Positions 51,785 to 61,147 of a DNA stretch of 64,000 nt are shown one piece after another. The position numbers were made by a program, and so were the translations under genes. Origin of the DNA: Pseudokordiimonas caeni (GTDB lineage Bacteria > Pseudomonadota > Alphaproteobacteria > Sphingomonadales > Kordiimonadaceae). The notes under the pieces were generated by a model. It had not been told where the DNA came from. It made no database searches and saw nothing but the letters and a program-made list of their open reading frames with translations. Within the stretch, counting starts at the first letter, position 1. Every line of letters starts with the position of its first letter. The stretch spans positions 186,001 through 250,000 of the forward strand of contig NZ_JAPPRR010000004.1 of NCBI RefSeq assembly GCF_026719705.1. Direction: 5' to 3'.

Positions 51785-53652
51785 AGACGTGGCGTATCGG
51801 CAATTGGCGGAATAGCTGTCTCGGCCTGACCCTCGCCGCAGCCCTTGTGCAGCCGGTGCAGGGCGCCGACGCCCCGGCACCCGTCGCCATTGCAGCAGCG
51901 AGCACCGCACCCGCTGCCAGCATGCCGATCACCGTGCCTGTCCCCAAAGCCCTGTCGGACGAGGACCGCGCGCGGTATGAACGGATCTTCGCGCTTGTCA
52001 ATGCGGCCAACTGGAAGGCGGTTGACGCTGAAGTTGCCAAGCTTACGGATAAGTCCCTGATGGGGCATGTGCTGTATGGCAAGTTGATGCACCCGACCGG
52101 TTATCGCTCCAGCTATGCCGATCTTTCAGGCTGGCTCGACAAATACCCCGATCATCCGAATGCATGGCTTATCTACAAGCTCGCCAAGCGCCGTCAGGGC
52201 AAGGCCAAGCCGCCGCGCCTGCCGGTTGATCCGCAATATCCGAATGTGACCGGCCACACAGGCGGCAAGGGCCTGCCCGTGCCGAAGCGGTCCAAGGCAT
52301 CTAGCCGCGAAGTGGCGCAGCTGAAATCGCAGGTGCGCACTTTCGTGAAGTCCGGCCAGCCGGAGCGCGCCGAGAAGATTTTCTGGATCACCGACGACAA
52401 GAAGGTCATGGCAGGCCACGAGCGGGCCGCGCTTCTGGAACGTATCGCCGCCAGCTATTATTATCAGGGCGAGGACAAGCGCGCCAAATTCATGGCCGGG
52501 CTCGCCGCCAAGACCGACCGCAAGAACGAGCCGACCGCCGACTGGACGGCTGGCCTCGCCAGCTGGCGCCTTGGCGATTATGAAAGCGCCTACAAGCATT
52601 TCGCCGAAATGAAAGGTTCATCGAAGCGCCTTTCGAGCTGGCTGGCCGCCGGTGGGCGTTTCTGGGCGGCCCGTGCCGCCTACCGCACCGGGCGCGATGA
52701 CAAGGCCGAAGAATTCCTCAGAAGCGCGGCGCTTGAATATCCCGAAACCTTCTACGGGCTTCTGGCCGCGCGCCAGCTTGGCATCCAGCCGAAATTCGAC
52801 TGGTCCTTACCGCCGCTCACGGCGAAGGGGCTTGAGAACCTGAACCGTTTCCCGTCCACCCACCGCGCGCTGGCACTGCGCGAGCTTGGCAGGGACGATC
52901 TGGCAGACGAGGAACTGCGCCTTCTGTGGGGACGTCAGGGTACCGCGGTGCAGGACGACCTTCTGGCGCTGACCGCCCAGATCAACCTGCCGAACCTGCA
53001 GATGCGCCTCAGCCGCGCGGGCGGCGGCAAGGTGAAAGTGCCGACAGGGGCACGCTTCCCGCTGCCTGACTGGGAACCCGTCGACGGCTTCCGGATCGAC
53101 CGGGCGCTTATTTATGCAATGGTCCGGCAGGAAAGCGATTTCCGCATCCAGGCGCAAAGCTATGCCGGTGCGCGCGGCCTGATGCAGGTGATGCCTGCAA
53201 CGGCCAGTTACCTGACCCGCGACAAGACGCTTTTCAAGCGCAACCAGCACCGCCTGTACGAGCCGGAATTCAATATCGCGGTCGGCCAGTATTATGTGGA
53301 ATATCTGCACGACAACGATGTTGTCGGCGGCGATCTCCTCAAGCTTCTGGCTGCCTATAACGGCGGCCCCGGCACCCTGAAACGCTGGATGGGCGATATC
53401 CGCTTCCAGAACGACCCGCTGTTGTTCATCGAATCGCTGACCTTCCACCAGACTCGCGACTATATCGAGAAGGTGATGGCGAACCTCTGGATGTACCGCA
53501 TGAAGATGGGACAGACGACCGCGAGCCTTGATGCGCTGGCTGCCGGCGAGTGGCCCCGCCTTGAGCATTTCGATGAAGACGTGCAGGTCGCTCGCGCCAA
53601 CGGCGACGCCCGCCCGCCTGCGACCCGCCAGCTCGGCCGCGACGCCAAATGA
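51781..53652 (+). CDS. Soluble lytic murein transglycosylase, Slt70-like
   Basis: With a TTG start at 51781 overlapping the preceding stop (TTGA) and GGGAAAGG upstream, the precursor has 623 residues with a signal peptide (about 1-31); an ATG at 51742 inside the UDG gene is an alternative. A long alpha-helical superhelix (about 40-460) precedes the SLT domain: catalytic Glu in 'MVRQESDFRIQAQSYAGARG', then 'LMQVMPATASYL' and 'LLAAYNGGPGTLKRW'. It cleaves peptidoglycan glycan strands in the periplasm. Confidence 0.93.
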   Translation: MKTWRIGNWRNSCLGLTLAAALVQPVQGADAPAPVAIAAASTAPAASMPITVPVPKALSDEDRARYERIFALVNAANWKAVDAEVAKLTDKSLMGHVLYGKLMHPTGYRSSYADLSGWLDKYPDHPNAWLIYKLAKRRQGKAKPPRLPVDPQYPNVTGHTGGKGLPVPKRSKASSREVAQLKSQVRTFVKSGQPERAEKIFWITDDKKVMAGHERAALLERIAASYYYQGEDKRAKFMAGLAAKTDRKNEPTADWTAGLASWRLGDYESAYKHFAEMKGSSKRLSSWLAAGGRFWAARAAYRTGRDDKAEEFLRSAALEYPETFYGLLAARQLGIQPKFDWSLPPLTAKGLENLNRFPSTHRALALRELGRDDLADEELRLLWGRQGTAVQDDLLALTAQINLPNLQMRLSRAGGGKVKVPTGARFPLPDWEPVDGFRIDRALIYAMVRQESDFRIQAQSYAGARGLMQVMPATASYLTRDKTLFKRNQHRLYEPEFNIAVGQYYVEYLHDNDVVGGDLLKLLAAYNGGPGTLKRWMGDIRFQNDPLLFIESLTFHQTRDYIEKVMANLWMYRMKMGQTTASLDALAAGEWPRLEHFDEDVQVARANGDARPPATRQLGRDAK

Positions 53653-53695
53653 CCCTGCCCGCGCTGCCGGGCTTCCCTGAAATGGAGACTGCCTG

Positions 53696-54190
53696 ATGCG
53701 CGCCTTTATTCTTGCCTGTTTCACCTTCGTCCTGATGGTCGCGCCCGCAACCCGGGCAAGCGACGCGGATGAGGACAAGGCACTCATCAACGCCATGCTC
53801 GATCACCTGCATGCTGCTGCCGCGAACGCCGACTGGCCGGAATATTTCAGCCTTTATACCGATGACGCCACCTTCCTTGGTACCGACAAGACCGAGCGCT
53901 GGGACATGCCCACTTTCCGCTCCTACGCCGCAGAGACGAAGGGCTGGAAATACACGATGACAGAACGGCACATCGACCTTTCTCCTGACGGGAATGCCGC
54001 ATGGTTCGACGAACTTCTCTGGAATGATGCTTACGGCGTCAGCCGTGGTACCGGCGCCCTGATTCGGGGTGATTCTGGCTGGAAGGTCGTTCAGTACCAT
54101 TTGACATTTCCAATGCCAAATGACCTCGCCAAGCGATTCACCGAAGAGATTCAAACCTTTGAAAAAAATGCTGCACCGCAGGAAAAGTGA
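53696..54190 (+). CDS. Secreted NTF2/SnoaL-like protein
   Basis: A 164-residue precursor with a signal peptide (about 1-21, ending TRAS). The mature part has the cone-shaped NTF2-like pattern: 'ALINAMLDHLHAAAANADWP', 'YFSLYTDDATFLGTD', 'AAWFDELLWNDAYGVSRGTG' and 'GWKVVQYHLTFPMPND'. This is the SnoaL_3/DUF4440-type group, with ligand or reaction unknown. It is 43 bases after the transglycosylase gene and could share its transcript. Confidence 0.82.
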   Translation: MRAFILACFTFVLMVAPATRASDADEDKALINAMLDHLHAAAANADWPEYFSLYTDDATFLGTDKTERWDMPTFRSYAAETKGWKYTMTERHIDLSPDGNAAWFDELLWNDAYGVSRGTGALIRGDSGWKVVQYHLTFPMPNDLAKRFTEEIQTFEKNAAPQEK

Positions 54191-54240
54191 CAATTTTTTC
54201 AAAGTCTTGATGCGGTAACAAAGGCGCGTCATGCTTTCCT

Positions 54241-54257
54241 TGTCCCACGATGGGACA
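54241..54257 (+). promoter_or_regulatory. Inverted repeat before the PAS-protein gene
   Basis: TGTCCCA-CGA-TGGGACA is a perfect 7-3-7 palindrome ending 7 bases before the GAGGAG ribosome-binding site. It could be a repressor operator or an RNA hairpin that limits translation. Confidence 0.4.
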
Positions 54258-54276
54258 GATGGTTGAGGAGAGCACC

Positions 54277-54894
54277 ATGGCACTGCCTTCTGCACTCGAC
54301 GAGATCATCGGCATCTGGCGGGCCCTACCCCGCAAGGCGGGCGCGCTGTTGCCCTGCCGCCGTGCACTTAATCCCCGTGACCTTGCCCGCGCCTTGCCGC
54401 GTGTCGCCCTGATGCAACGCCGCGAAAGGTACGATATCCAGGTCGGGATGGTGGAAACCCCCTTCGACGCCCATTGGTCGGAAGGGATGGCCGGGTTCAA
54501 TGCCTTCGATATCGCCGACAGCGACATGCGCGAGAATATCGCCCGCTTCTGCGATGCCATTCTCTCGCAGCCGGCCGGCGCGTGGGTCGAAGAAAAGGTC
54601 GAAGCCATGGGTGGCGGCGAAGCGACCGTTTCCACGCTTTACCTGCCGCTCAGCGACCGGCAGGACCGCGCCACCTATATCATGGGCTGTTCGGTCAGCG
54701 ACCGGCCCGCCGCGCATCGCTCGCTTCGGGAAAAACTGGTGCCCACACCCTCGGCCATCGCTGCCGTGCGTTTCTTCGATATCGGCCGGGGCAAACCAAG
54801 TGTCGCCTTCGAACCCATGACACGCCTCGCCCGAAGTGCGAGCCTGAAGGAACGTTTCCTCGATCCCGCAGCACCGACCGGCGCTTCAGTCTGA
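54277..54894 (+). CDS. PAS-domain protein (PAS_5 family)
   Basis: Start at 54277 is favoured by GAGGAG six bases upstream; an ATG at 54250 is possible. The 205-residue protein has the layout of alphaproteobacterial PAS_5 (DUF1457) proteins: 'LPCRRALNPRDLARALPRVA' entering the domain and 'TVSTLYLPLSDRQDRATYIM' near its end. No output domain is fused. Such proteins are thought to be small sensory or regulatory modules, with ligand unknown. Confidence 0.75.
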   Translation: MALPSALDEIIGIWRALPRKAGALLPCRRALNPRDLARALPRVALMQRRERYDIQVGMVETPFDAHWSEGMAGFNAFDIADSDMRENIARFCDAILSQPAGAWVEEKVEAMGGGEATVSTLYLPLSDRQDRATYIMGCSVSDRPAAHRSLREKLVPTPSAIAAVRFFDIGRGKPSVAFEPMTRLARSASLKERFLDPAAPTGASV

Positions 54895-54914
54895 GCTTTT
54901 TTGCCGGGCAAGGC

Positions 54915-55718
54915 TCAGCTCGCCCGTGCCTTCATCTTGGCGGCCATCTTGAAGGCAAGACGCGGGAACAGGCGCTTCAGCCACAGGGCATTCATTTCCA
55001 TGCCCTTCCCCACGGCAATCTCCGGCGTGCCTTTGTGGAAGCCCTTCACGATGACGCGGGCGGCGGCATCCACATCCATGCCACCGGCGATATTGTCGTC
55101 CATCTTGCCGAACTCGGTGCCATCGCCCTTCAGGGCTACGTTCGAGATATTGGTGCGGATGAAACCGGGCGTCACGGTCGTCACCCGGATATTCTGGTCC
55201 GCCGTTTCAGCACGAAGGGCATCGAAGAAGCCCATCACCGCATGCTTGGCGGCGCAGTAACCGGTGCGGAGCGGGGCGCCGATCTTGCCGGCGACCGAGG
55301 CGGTCACGGCGATATGCCCCCCGCCCACCTTTATCATCAGGGGAAGCACCGCCTTCGTCAGCGCCATCTGGCCGAACACATCGACCTCGAAAAGCTTCCG
55401 GTAGGTCGCCATTGTGGTGTCAACCGCCAGCGCGCGCTGCGAGATACCGGCATTATTGAACAGCATGTCGATCCGGCCGGTGAAGGCATGGGCCTCAGCA
55501 GTTGCCTTCTCGATAGCGGCCTCGTCGGTCACATCAAGCGGCAGGACAAACACCTTCGCTGCACCATTTGCAAGACAGGCGGCCTTCACCCGTTCCAGCT
55601 CGTCCGCGCGGCGGGCCGAAAGGATCAGCGCCCCGCCCTCCTTCGCGATTTCCCTGGCAACAGCTTCGCCAATCCCCGACGACGCCCCGGTGATCCAGAC
55701 AGTCTGGTCCCTGAACAT
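54915..55718 (-). CDS. Short-chain dehydrogenase/reductase
   Basis: The start at 55718, after GAGGAAAGTC, gives 267 residues. The NAD(P) motif 'VWITGASSGIGEAVAREIAK', 'NNAGIS' and the catalytic 'VTASVAGKIGAPLRTGYCAAKHAV' (Ser, Tyr, Lys) are intact: a classical SDR. The substrate is unknown. It is downstream of the CoA-transferase on the same strand, 25 bases away, so the two may form an acyl-CoA-related unit. Confidence 0.9.
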   Translation of the reverse strand: MFRDQTVWITGASSGIGEAVAREIAKEGGALILSARRADELERVKAACLANGAAKVFVLPLDVTDEAAIEKATAEAHAFTGRIDMLFNNAGISQRALAVDTTMATYRKLFEVDVFGQMALTKAVLPLMIKVGGGHIAVTASVAGKIGAPLRTGYCAAKHAVMGFFDALRAETADQNIRVTTVTPGFIRTNISNVALKGDGTEFGKMDDNIAGGMDVDAAARVIVKGFHKGTPEIAVGKGMEMNALWLKRLFPRLAFKMAAKMKARAS

Positions 55719-55743
55719 GACTTTCCTCCCCCGAAATGCAGTT

Positions 55744-56967
55744 TCAGCCGATGGCGCCACCGGATTTCAGGGCGCCGATTTCCTCGGCATTAAAGCCGAG
55801 TTCGGCAAGGATTTCATCCGAATGTTGGCCGAGAAGCGGCGGCGCCTTCTCGTATGTGATCGGTGTGCCCGAAAACTTGATGGGGCAAGCCACCTGCGGC
55901 ACCTTGCCGGACAGGGGATGATCCAGCTCGAACGCCAGCCCGCGCGACACCACCTGCGGATCGGCAAAGGCCTGCGGGATCGTGTTGATCGGCCCGCATG
56001 GTACCGCCACATCCTCAAGGATGGCGATCCATTCCGCTGTCGTTTTCTTCGCAATGAGGGCTGCCACGAGTGGCACGAGGGCATCGCGGTTCTCGACCCG
56101 GCTACGGTTGGTGGCGAAACGCGGATTTTCAGCAAGCGCCGGATCGCCGGCCACTTCGCAGAAAGCCTTGAACTGGCGATCGTTGCCTGCGGCCAAAATG
56201 ATATGCCCGTCGCTTGTGGCGAAATCCTGATAGGGCACGATATTGGCGTGGGCATTGCCCTGCCGTTTGGGCACCACGTCGCCGATGAACCAGTTCATAT
56301 TCTGGTTGCCAAGCAGGCCAAGCGTCACGTCCAGCAGCGCCATGTCGATATGCTGGCCTTCGCCTGTCTGGTCCCGGTGGCGGAGGGCGGCAAGGATACC
56401 GATCACGCCGTAGAGGCCCGTGGTAAGATCGGACACCGCGACCCCCACCTTCTGCGGGCCGCCGCCCGGCTTGTCGTCGCGTTCGCCGGTGATGGACATC
56501 AGCCCGCCCATCGCCTGGATCATGAAATCATAACCCGCGCGGTCGGAATAGGGCCCGGTTTGCCCGAAGCCGGTGACGGAGCAGTAAACAAGCCCCGGAC
56601 ATTCCGCCTTCAGGCTTTCATAATCGAGGCCGTATTTTTTCAGGCCGCCAACCTTGTAATTTTCAAGAAGCACATCAGCGCGGCGGGCGAGTTTGTGGAT
56701 CACCGCCTGGCCTTCAGGCTTCGAAATATCGATGGCGATCGAGCGCTTGCCCCGGTTGGCGGAGAGATAATAGCCCGCTTCGCCGGTCTCGTTGCCGTCC
56801 TTGTCTTTCAGGTACGGCGGACCCCAGCCGCGTGTATCGTCGCCCGCACCCGGGCGTTCCACCTTGATGACATCGGCACCAAGGTCGGCCAGAAGCTGCC
56901 CCGCCCACGGCCCCGCGAGCACGCGCGACAAATCCAGCACTTTCACACCTGCAAGCGGCCCTGCCAT
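55744..56967 (-). CDS. CaiB/BaiF family (type III) CoA-transferase
   Basis: The start at 56967, with GGGAGGATCGG upstream, gives 407 residues, the normal length. 'VKVLDLSRVLAGPWAGQLLADLGADVIKVE' features are present (conserved R-x-L-A-G-P), along with the catalytic Asp in 'SDLTTGLYGVIGIL' region 'GYDFMIQAMGGLM'. It moves CoA between organic acids; formyl-CoA, carnitine, or mesaconate-type substrates are all possible. Partner SDR gene follows. Confidence 0.93.
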   Translation of the reverse strand: MAGPLAGVKVLDLSRVLAGPWAGQLLADLGADVIKVERPGAGDDTRGWGPPYLKDKDGNETGEAGYYLSANRGKRSIAIDISKPEGQAVIHKLARRADVLLENYKVGGLKKYGLDYESLKAECPGLVYCSVTGFGQTGPYSDRAGYDFMIQAMGGLMSITGERDDKPGGGPQKVGVAVSDLTTGLYGVIGILAALRHRDQTGEGQHIDMALLDVTLGLLGNQNMNWFIGDVVPKRQGNAHANIVPYQDFATSDGHIILAAGNDRQFKAFCEVAGDPALAENPRFATNRSRVENRDALVPLVAALIAKKTTAEWIAILEDVAVPCGPINTIPQAFADPQVVSRGLAFELDHPLSGKVPQVACPIKFSGTPITYEKAPPLLGQHSDEILAELGFNAEEIGALKSGGAIG

Positions 56968-57102
56968 CCGATCCTCCCTTGATTGTGGCTGTCCCGAGAA
57001 AGCACCAAAGCCGATTGAAGTGCAAGCGGCTTGACACGATGTGCGGCAAGAGGACACATGAGGGGACACAAGGGGACCAGACCATCCCCCAGAGAGATTT
57101 GG

Positions 57103-57924
57103 ATGCCTATGACTTTCCGCACGCCGACGACCCTCAGCCTCCTGAAGGCCGCCTTCCGCGCCGCCCGCGCCCGCGCCATGCTGCTGCTTCTGCTGTCGCT
57201 GATGTGCGGTGCCGTTTCGGGGCTTCTCTATGCGCCCGCATGGCCCGTGGTATCGGATCTGTTCACCGTGATGGCGGACCAGACTTTGGCGGATACAGAG
57301 CGCAGCGAACGCATGGCGGCGATTCTCGGTGACGGCTTCTTCACCGTCGTCATCTGCCATGTGCTGGTGATGGCAGCGACAGCGCAGCTGGTCGCCCCTT
57401 GGGCGCGCGCCGTGGCACCCGATGCGCCAGCGCCGCTCGGAGCTGGCTACGGCGACAGCGCCCGGCGCGGCTTCCGCCTCTTTGGCCACATGCTGACAGG
57501 TGCAGGCGTCAGCCTTTCGCTGATCATTGTGCTCGTGGGGATCGCGCAGTTCATCCCGGCTGCCTTCGTGCAATTGGTGGTCGCTATCCTCATGCTTGGC
57601 AGCATCATGATGGTCGCGGCCATCGTCAATCTCGCGAACGCGGCCGCCGCGCGCGACCGGGCCGAAAGCTTCCTTTCCGCATGGCGGCGCGGGCGGCTGT
57701 TCGGCGGTCCCATCGTTTCGAGCTTCGCTTTCATCGCCATCATGGTCACATTCCTCAACATGACAATCGGCACGCTGATCGTCGCGCTCGCCCCTTCTGC
57801 CATCGAACTGCCGGTTTCGATGATCGTCGGCGGGGCTTTCATGTTCCTGATGACGGCGCTGCATGTGGCGGCAATGCATGATGTGCCCGATTTTCACGAC
57901 CTGATGCCAACCCGGCGGGTGTGA
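57103..57924 (+). CDS. Integral membrane protein of unknown function
   Basis: The 273-residue protein has about five to six hydrophobic helices (e.g. 'MLLLLLSLMCGAVSGLLYA', 'VSLSLIIVLVGIAQFIPAA', 'LVVAILMLGSIMMVAAIVN') and a basic N-terminus. Around 'ARDRAESFLSAWRRGRLFGG' it has a conserved-looking cytosolic loop. I do not recognise a family. An ATG at 57109 is an alternative start. It overlaps or abuts recQ, suggesting co-transcription. Confidence 0.78.
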   Translation: MPMTFRTPTTLSLLKAAFRAARARAMLLLLLSLMCGAVSGLLYAPAWPVVSDLFTVMADQTLADTERSERMAAILGDGFFTVVICHVLVMAATAQLVAPWARAVAPDAPAPLGAGYGDSARRGFRLFGHMLTGAGVSLSLIIVLVGIAQFIPAAFVQLVVAILMLGSIMMVAAIVNLANAAAARDRAESFLSAWRRGRLFGGPIVSSFAFIAIMVTFLNMTIGTLIVALAPSAIELPVSMIVGGAFMFLMTALHVAAMHDVPDFHDLMPTRRV

Positions 57925-57926
57925 CG

Positions 57927-59750
57927 ATGCCGGACACCCCTGTCGGAACCCGCCCCGACAAGCATGAAATCCTCGCCTCAGTTTTTGGCTTTTCGGCCTT
58001 CCGGCCCGGGCAGGAGGATATCGTCGACCGACTGGTAGCAGGCGGCAAACTGCTCGCCGTGATGCCGACGGGCGCCGGCAAAAGTCTTTGCTACCAGCTT
58101 GCGGGCATGCTTCGGGGTGGGATCACCATCGTCGTCTCGCCGCTCATTGCCCTGATGAATGATCAGGTCGCCGCCCTCACCGCCAACGGTGTGGCAGCGG
58201 AAGCGATCCACAGCGGCAGGGACTGGCAAACGAACGCAGATGGCTGGCGCCGCATCGCCGGCAGCCATTCCGGTTTCCTCTATATGTCGCCCGAACGCCT
58301 GACGACAGACCGGATGCTGTCCGCCCTTGCCAAGCTGCCCGTCCGGCTGATTGTGATTGATGAAGCGCACTGTGTATCGCAGTGGGGGCATGATTTCCGG
58401 CCTGAATATCTGACTCTTGGCACCTTGCGCGAAGCCTTTCCGCAGGCTGCCATCGGCGCCTTCACGGCCACCGCCGACACGGTGACGCAGGGCGATATCG
58501 CCGACAAGCTGTTTGGCGGCAATGGCGAAACCCTCACCTTCGGCTTCGACCGGCCGAACATCCATCTGGACGTGCGCGAAAAGGCCGGCGGCCCGGCGCA
58601 GCTTGTGAAGCTGGTGGGTGAACTCTCCGCGGGCGGCGCGCAGGGGATTGTCTATTGCCTCTCGCGCAAGGGGGTGGAGGAAACGGCTGAACGGCTGAAT
58701 GCAGCTGGCATCAAAGCCATTCCCTATCACGCGGGGATGGATGCCCACACCCGGCATGTTCACCAGAACCGCTTCCTGTCGGAACCTGATCTTGTCATGA
58801 CCGCCACCATCGCCTTCGGGATGGGTATCGACAAGCCGGACGTGCGGTTCGTGGTGCATGCGGACCTGCCTGCCAATATGGAAGCCTATTACCAGGAAAT
58901 CGGCAGGGCAGGGCGCGACGGCAACCCGGCCCGCGCCGTGATGCTTTACGGCCTTGGCGATATCGGCCGCCGCCGCGCGATGATCGACAGCGGCAACGCG
59001 GGCGACGAGCGAAAGCGGGTGGAATGGCAGCGGCTGAATGTGCTTCTGGGCTATGCCGAGGCCGTCACCTGCCGCCGCCAGATGATCCTTTCCTATTTCG
59101 GGGAAGCATCCGAGCCCTGCGGCAACTGCGATGTGTGCGACAGCCCACCGAGTGTATTTGATGGCACGCACGAAGCCGAGATTGTGGCCGAAATGCTGAT
59201 TGCCACCGACGAACGCTACGGGCAGGCGCACCTTCTGGATATCCTGATGGGGGCGGCGACCGCCAAGATCAAGGCGGCAGGCCATCATGAACTGCCCGCC
59301 TTCGGCGCTGGGCGCCCGCGCGACCGTCACCAGTGGCAAAGCTACCTGCGCCAGATGCTGGCCGCAGGTTACCTGAGCCTTGATCTCGAAGGCTACGGCG
59401 CCCTGAAGCTGACCAAACGCGGCCGCGCCATCCTTGCGGGCGGCGTTGAGGTATCGCTGAAAGACAGCCTGCCGCGGCGCGCGACACCGAAGATGAAATC
59501 GACCGTCACGCCGGTCGAACTGTCAGCCGGTGACGGTAAGCTTTACATGGCGCTCAAGGCCCTGCGCCGCGACCTCGCAGACGCTGCCGACGTGCCGGCC
59601 TATGTGATTTTCGCGGACAAGACACTGGCCGACATGGCCCGGCTGCGGCCGTCCAATCGCCGTGAACTCCTTGGCGTCAACGGCGTTGGCGAGAAGAAAG
59701 CCGACAAATATGGTGACGCCTTCCTCGATCTTATCCGGAGCAATGTCTGA
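57927..59750 (+). CDS. recQ: ATP-dependent DNA helicase RecQ
   Basis: RecQ unwinds DNA 3'-to-5' during recombination repair. In 607 residues: Walker A 'MPTGAGKSLCYQL', 'DEAHCVSQWGHDFRPEY' (motif II with aromatic-rich loop), motif VI 'QEIGRAGRDGNPARA', the zinc cysteines ending 'CGNCDVC', a winged-helix RQC region and a C-terminal HRDC domain ('RRELLGVNGVGEKKADKYG'). A GTG at 57921 overlapping the previous stop could also start it. cutC follows in 2 bases. Confidence 0.96.
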   Translation: MPDTPVGTRPDKHEILASVFGFSAFRPGQEDIVDRLVAGGKLLAVMPTGAGKSLCYQLAGMLRGGITIVVSPLIALMNDQVAALTANGVAAEAIHSGRDWQTNADGWRRIAGSHSGFLYMSPERLTTDRMLSALAKLPVRLIVIDEAHCVSQWGHDFRPEYLTLGTLREAFPQAAIGAFTATADTVTQGDIADKLFGGNGETLTFGFDRPNIHLDVREKAGGPAQLVKLVGELSAGGAQGIVYCLSRKGVEETAERLNAAGIKAIPYHAGMDAHTRHVHQNRFLSEPDLVMTATIAFGMGIDKPDVRFVVHADLPANMEAYYQEIGRAGRDGNPARAVMLYGLGDIGRRRAMIDSGNAGDERKRVEWQRLNVLLGYAEAVTCRRQMILSYFGEASEPCGNCDVCDSPPSVFDGTHEAEIVAEMLIATDERYGQAHLLDILMGAATAKIKAAGHHELPAFGAGRPRDRHQWQSYLRQMLAAGYLSLDLEGYGALKLTKRGRAILAGGVEVSLKDSLPRRATPKMKSTVTPVELSAGDGKLYMALKALRRDLADAADVPAYVIFADKTLADMARLRPSNRRELLGVNGVGEKKADKYGDAFLDLIRSNV

Positions 59751-59752
59751 TC

Positions 59753-60505
59753 ATGACCCGCCTGCCCACTATCGAAGTCTGTGTCGACACGATTGATGGC
59801 GCCTTCGCTGCCCTTCAAAACGGCGCCGACCGGATCGAGCTTTGCACGGCCCTTGAAGCAGGCGGCCTGACGCCCACACCGGGCGCCATGGAAATGTGCC
59901 GGGGACTGAAGGGCAAAGTTTACACCATGATCCGCCCGCGCGGCGGGGATTTCATCTATACGCCTGCAGAACTTGACCAGATGAAGCGCGATATCGAGGC
60001 CACCCGCAACGCGGGCCTGCATGGTGTGGTTTTCGGCGTCACCACTGCGACCGGTGCGCCGGACGTGAAGGCGATGGAAAGCCTGATCGCCGAGTGCGAA
60101 GGTCTTGGCGTCACCCTGCACCGCGCCTTCGATGTGATGCCGGACCCGATGGAAGCGCTGGAGACTGCCATCGGGCTGGGGTTCGAGCGTATTCTTACCT
60201 CGGGCGGCGCCTTCACGGCGCTGGAAGGGATCGAACGGCTGACGGCGGTGGCAGCTGCCGCCGAGGGCCGCATCGCCATCATGCCCGGCGCAGGCGTAAC
60301 CGCCGCGAATGTCGCAGCCTTTGCCAGCATTCCGGGTGTCACCGATATCCATGCCTCTTGCAAGGTCGTGCAGGCATCCGCCTACGGGTCCGATGTGCCC
60401 TTGATGGCGAAGGATGCCGGCTATGCCCGCAACATCACCGACCCTGCCACCGTCCGCGCCTTCCGTGCGGCGGTGGAGGCGGCGTGGGGTCAGGCGAAGG
60501 CGTAA
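59753..60505 (+). CDS. cutC: CutC family protein
   Basis: The 250-residue TIM-barrel protein matches CutC closely: 'EVCVDTIDGAFAALQNGADR', 'ELCTALEAGGLTPT', 'MIRPRGGDFIYT', 'HRAFDVMPDP' and 'ILTSGGAFTALEG'. CutC was linked to copper homeostasis but its biochemical activity remains unclear. It follows recQ by 2 bases. Its tail overlaps the converging GST gene by 16 bases. Confidence 0.93.
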   Translation: MTRLPTIEVCVDTIDGAFAALQNGADRIELCTALEAGGLTPTPGAMEMCRGLKGKVYTMIRPRGGDFIYTPAELDQMKRDIEATRNAGLHGVVFGVTTATGAPDVKAMESLIAECEGLGVTLHRAFDVMPDPMEALETAIGLGFERILTSGGAFTALEGIERLTAVAAAAEGRIAIMPGAGVTAANVAAFASIPGVTDIHASCKVVQASAYGSDVPLMAKDAGYARNITDPATVRAFRAAVEAAWGQAKA

Positions 60506-61134
60506 GGTCCGCCTTTTTCCAGCGCGTGCTGATAGGCCGGGCGGGTATGGATGCGGGCGAGGAAGTCCCGCGCCTTCGGGCCAACGCCACCACGCATGGC
60601 AGCGGCCTCGAGCGGGAAGCTCATCATGATGTCAGCTGCACTCATTTCGCTTCCCGCGAACCAGCCAGTACCGGCAAGTGCCTCTTCCCAGTAACCGGCG
60701 TGCAGGCTGATCTGCGGATCGATATAGCCGGCCAGCGCCCCCGTCACGATCTTGCGGGCCAGCGGCCGCAACAGTGCCGGTGTCTTTTCCGCCGTGCGGG
60801 TGAAAACGAGCTTCATCACGAGGGGCGGCATGGCCGAGCCCTCGGCATAATGCAGCCAGTAGGTCAGCGCGTGCGGATCACTCCCGGCGAGGCGACCGTT
60901 GCCATATTTCTCAAGGAGATAGGAGACGATGGCACCGGTTTCGGCAATCGTTGCGTCGCCATCGGTGATGACCGGCGATTTGCCAAGCGGATGGACCGCC
61001 TTCAGCGCGGCGGGCGCAAGGTTTGTTACCTTGTCGCGTTCGTATTTCGCGATCTCGTAAGGGACTTCCAGTTCCTCGAGCATCCAGAGGACCCGCTGGG
61101 ACCGGCTGTTGTTCAGATGATGGACAGTGAGCAT
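60490..61134 (-). CDS. Glutathione S-transferase family protein
   Basis: The start at 61134 gives 214 residues beginning 'MLTVHHLNNSRSQRVLWMLE'; Ser10/Ser12 are candidate glutathione-activating residues. 'HPLGKSPVITD' has the cis-Pro loop and 'AETGAIVSYLLEKYG' the Glu-Thr glutathione contact. The helical C-domain has 'SAADIMMSFPLEAA' (N-capping box). The form resembles the beta/YfcG-like bacterial GSTs. Longer upstream readings run into the methyltransferase gene. Substrate unknown. Confidence 0.92.
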   Translation of the reverse strand: MLTVHHLNNSRSQRVLWMLEELEVPYEIAKYERDKVTNLAPAALKAVHPLGKSPVITDGDATIAETGAIVSYLLEKYGNGRLAGSDPHALTYWLHYAEGSAMPPLVMKLVFTRTAEKTPALLRPLARKIVTGALAGYIDPQISLHAGYWEEALAGTGWFAGSEMSAADIMMSFPLEAAAMRGGVGPKARDFLARIHTRPAYQHALEKGGPYAFA

Positions 61135-61147
61135 GGGCGCGGTCCTT

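Noticed and set aside
56968-57897. A long N-terminal extension of the CoA-transferase frame
   Set aside because: The extension is antisense to the membrane protein gene and is His/Asp/Arg-rich nonsense; a strong ribosome-binding site and the family's normal start occur at 56967.
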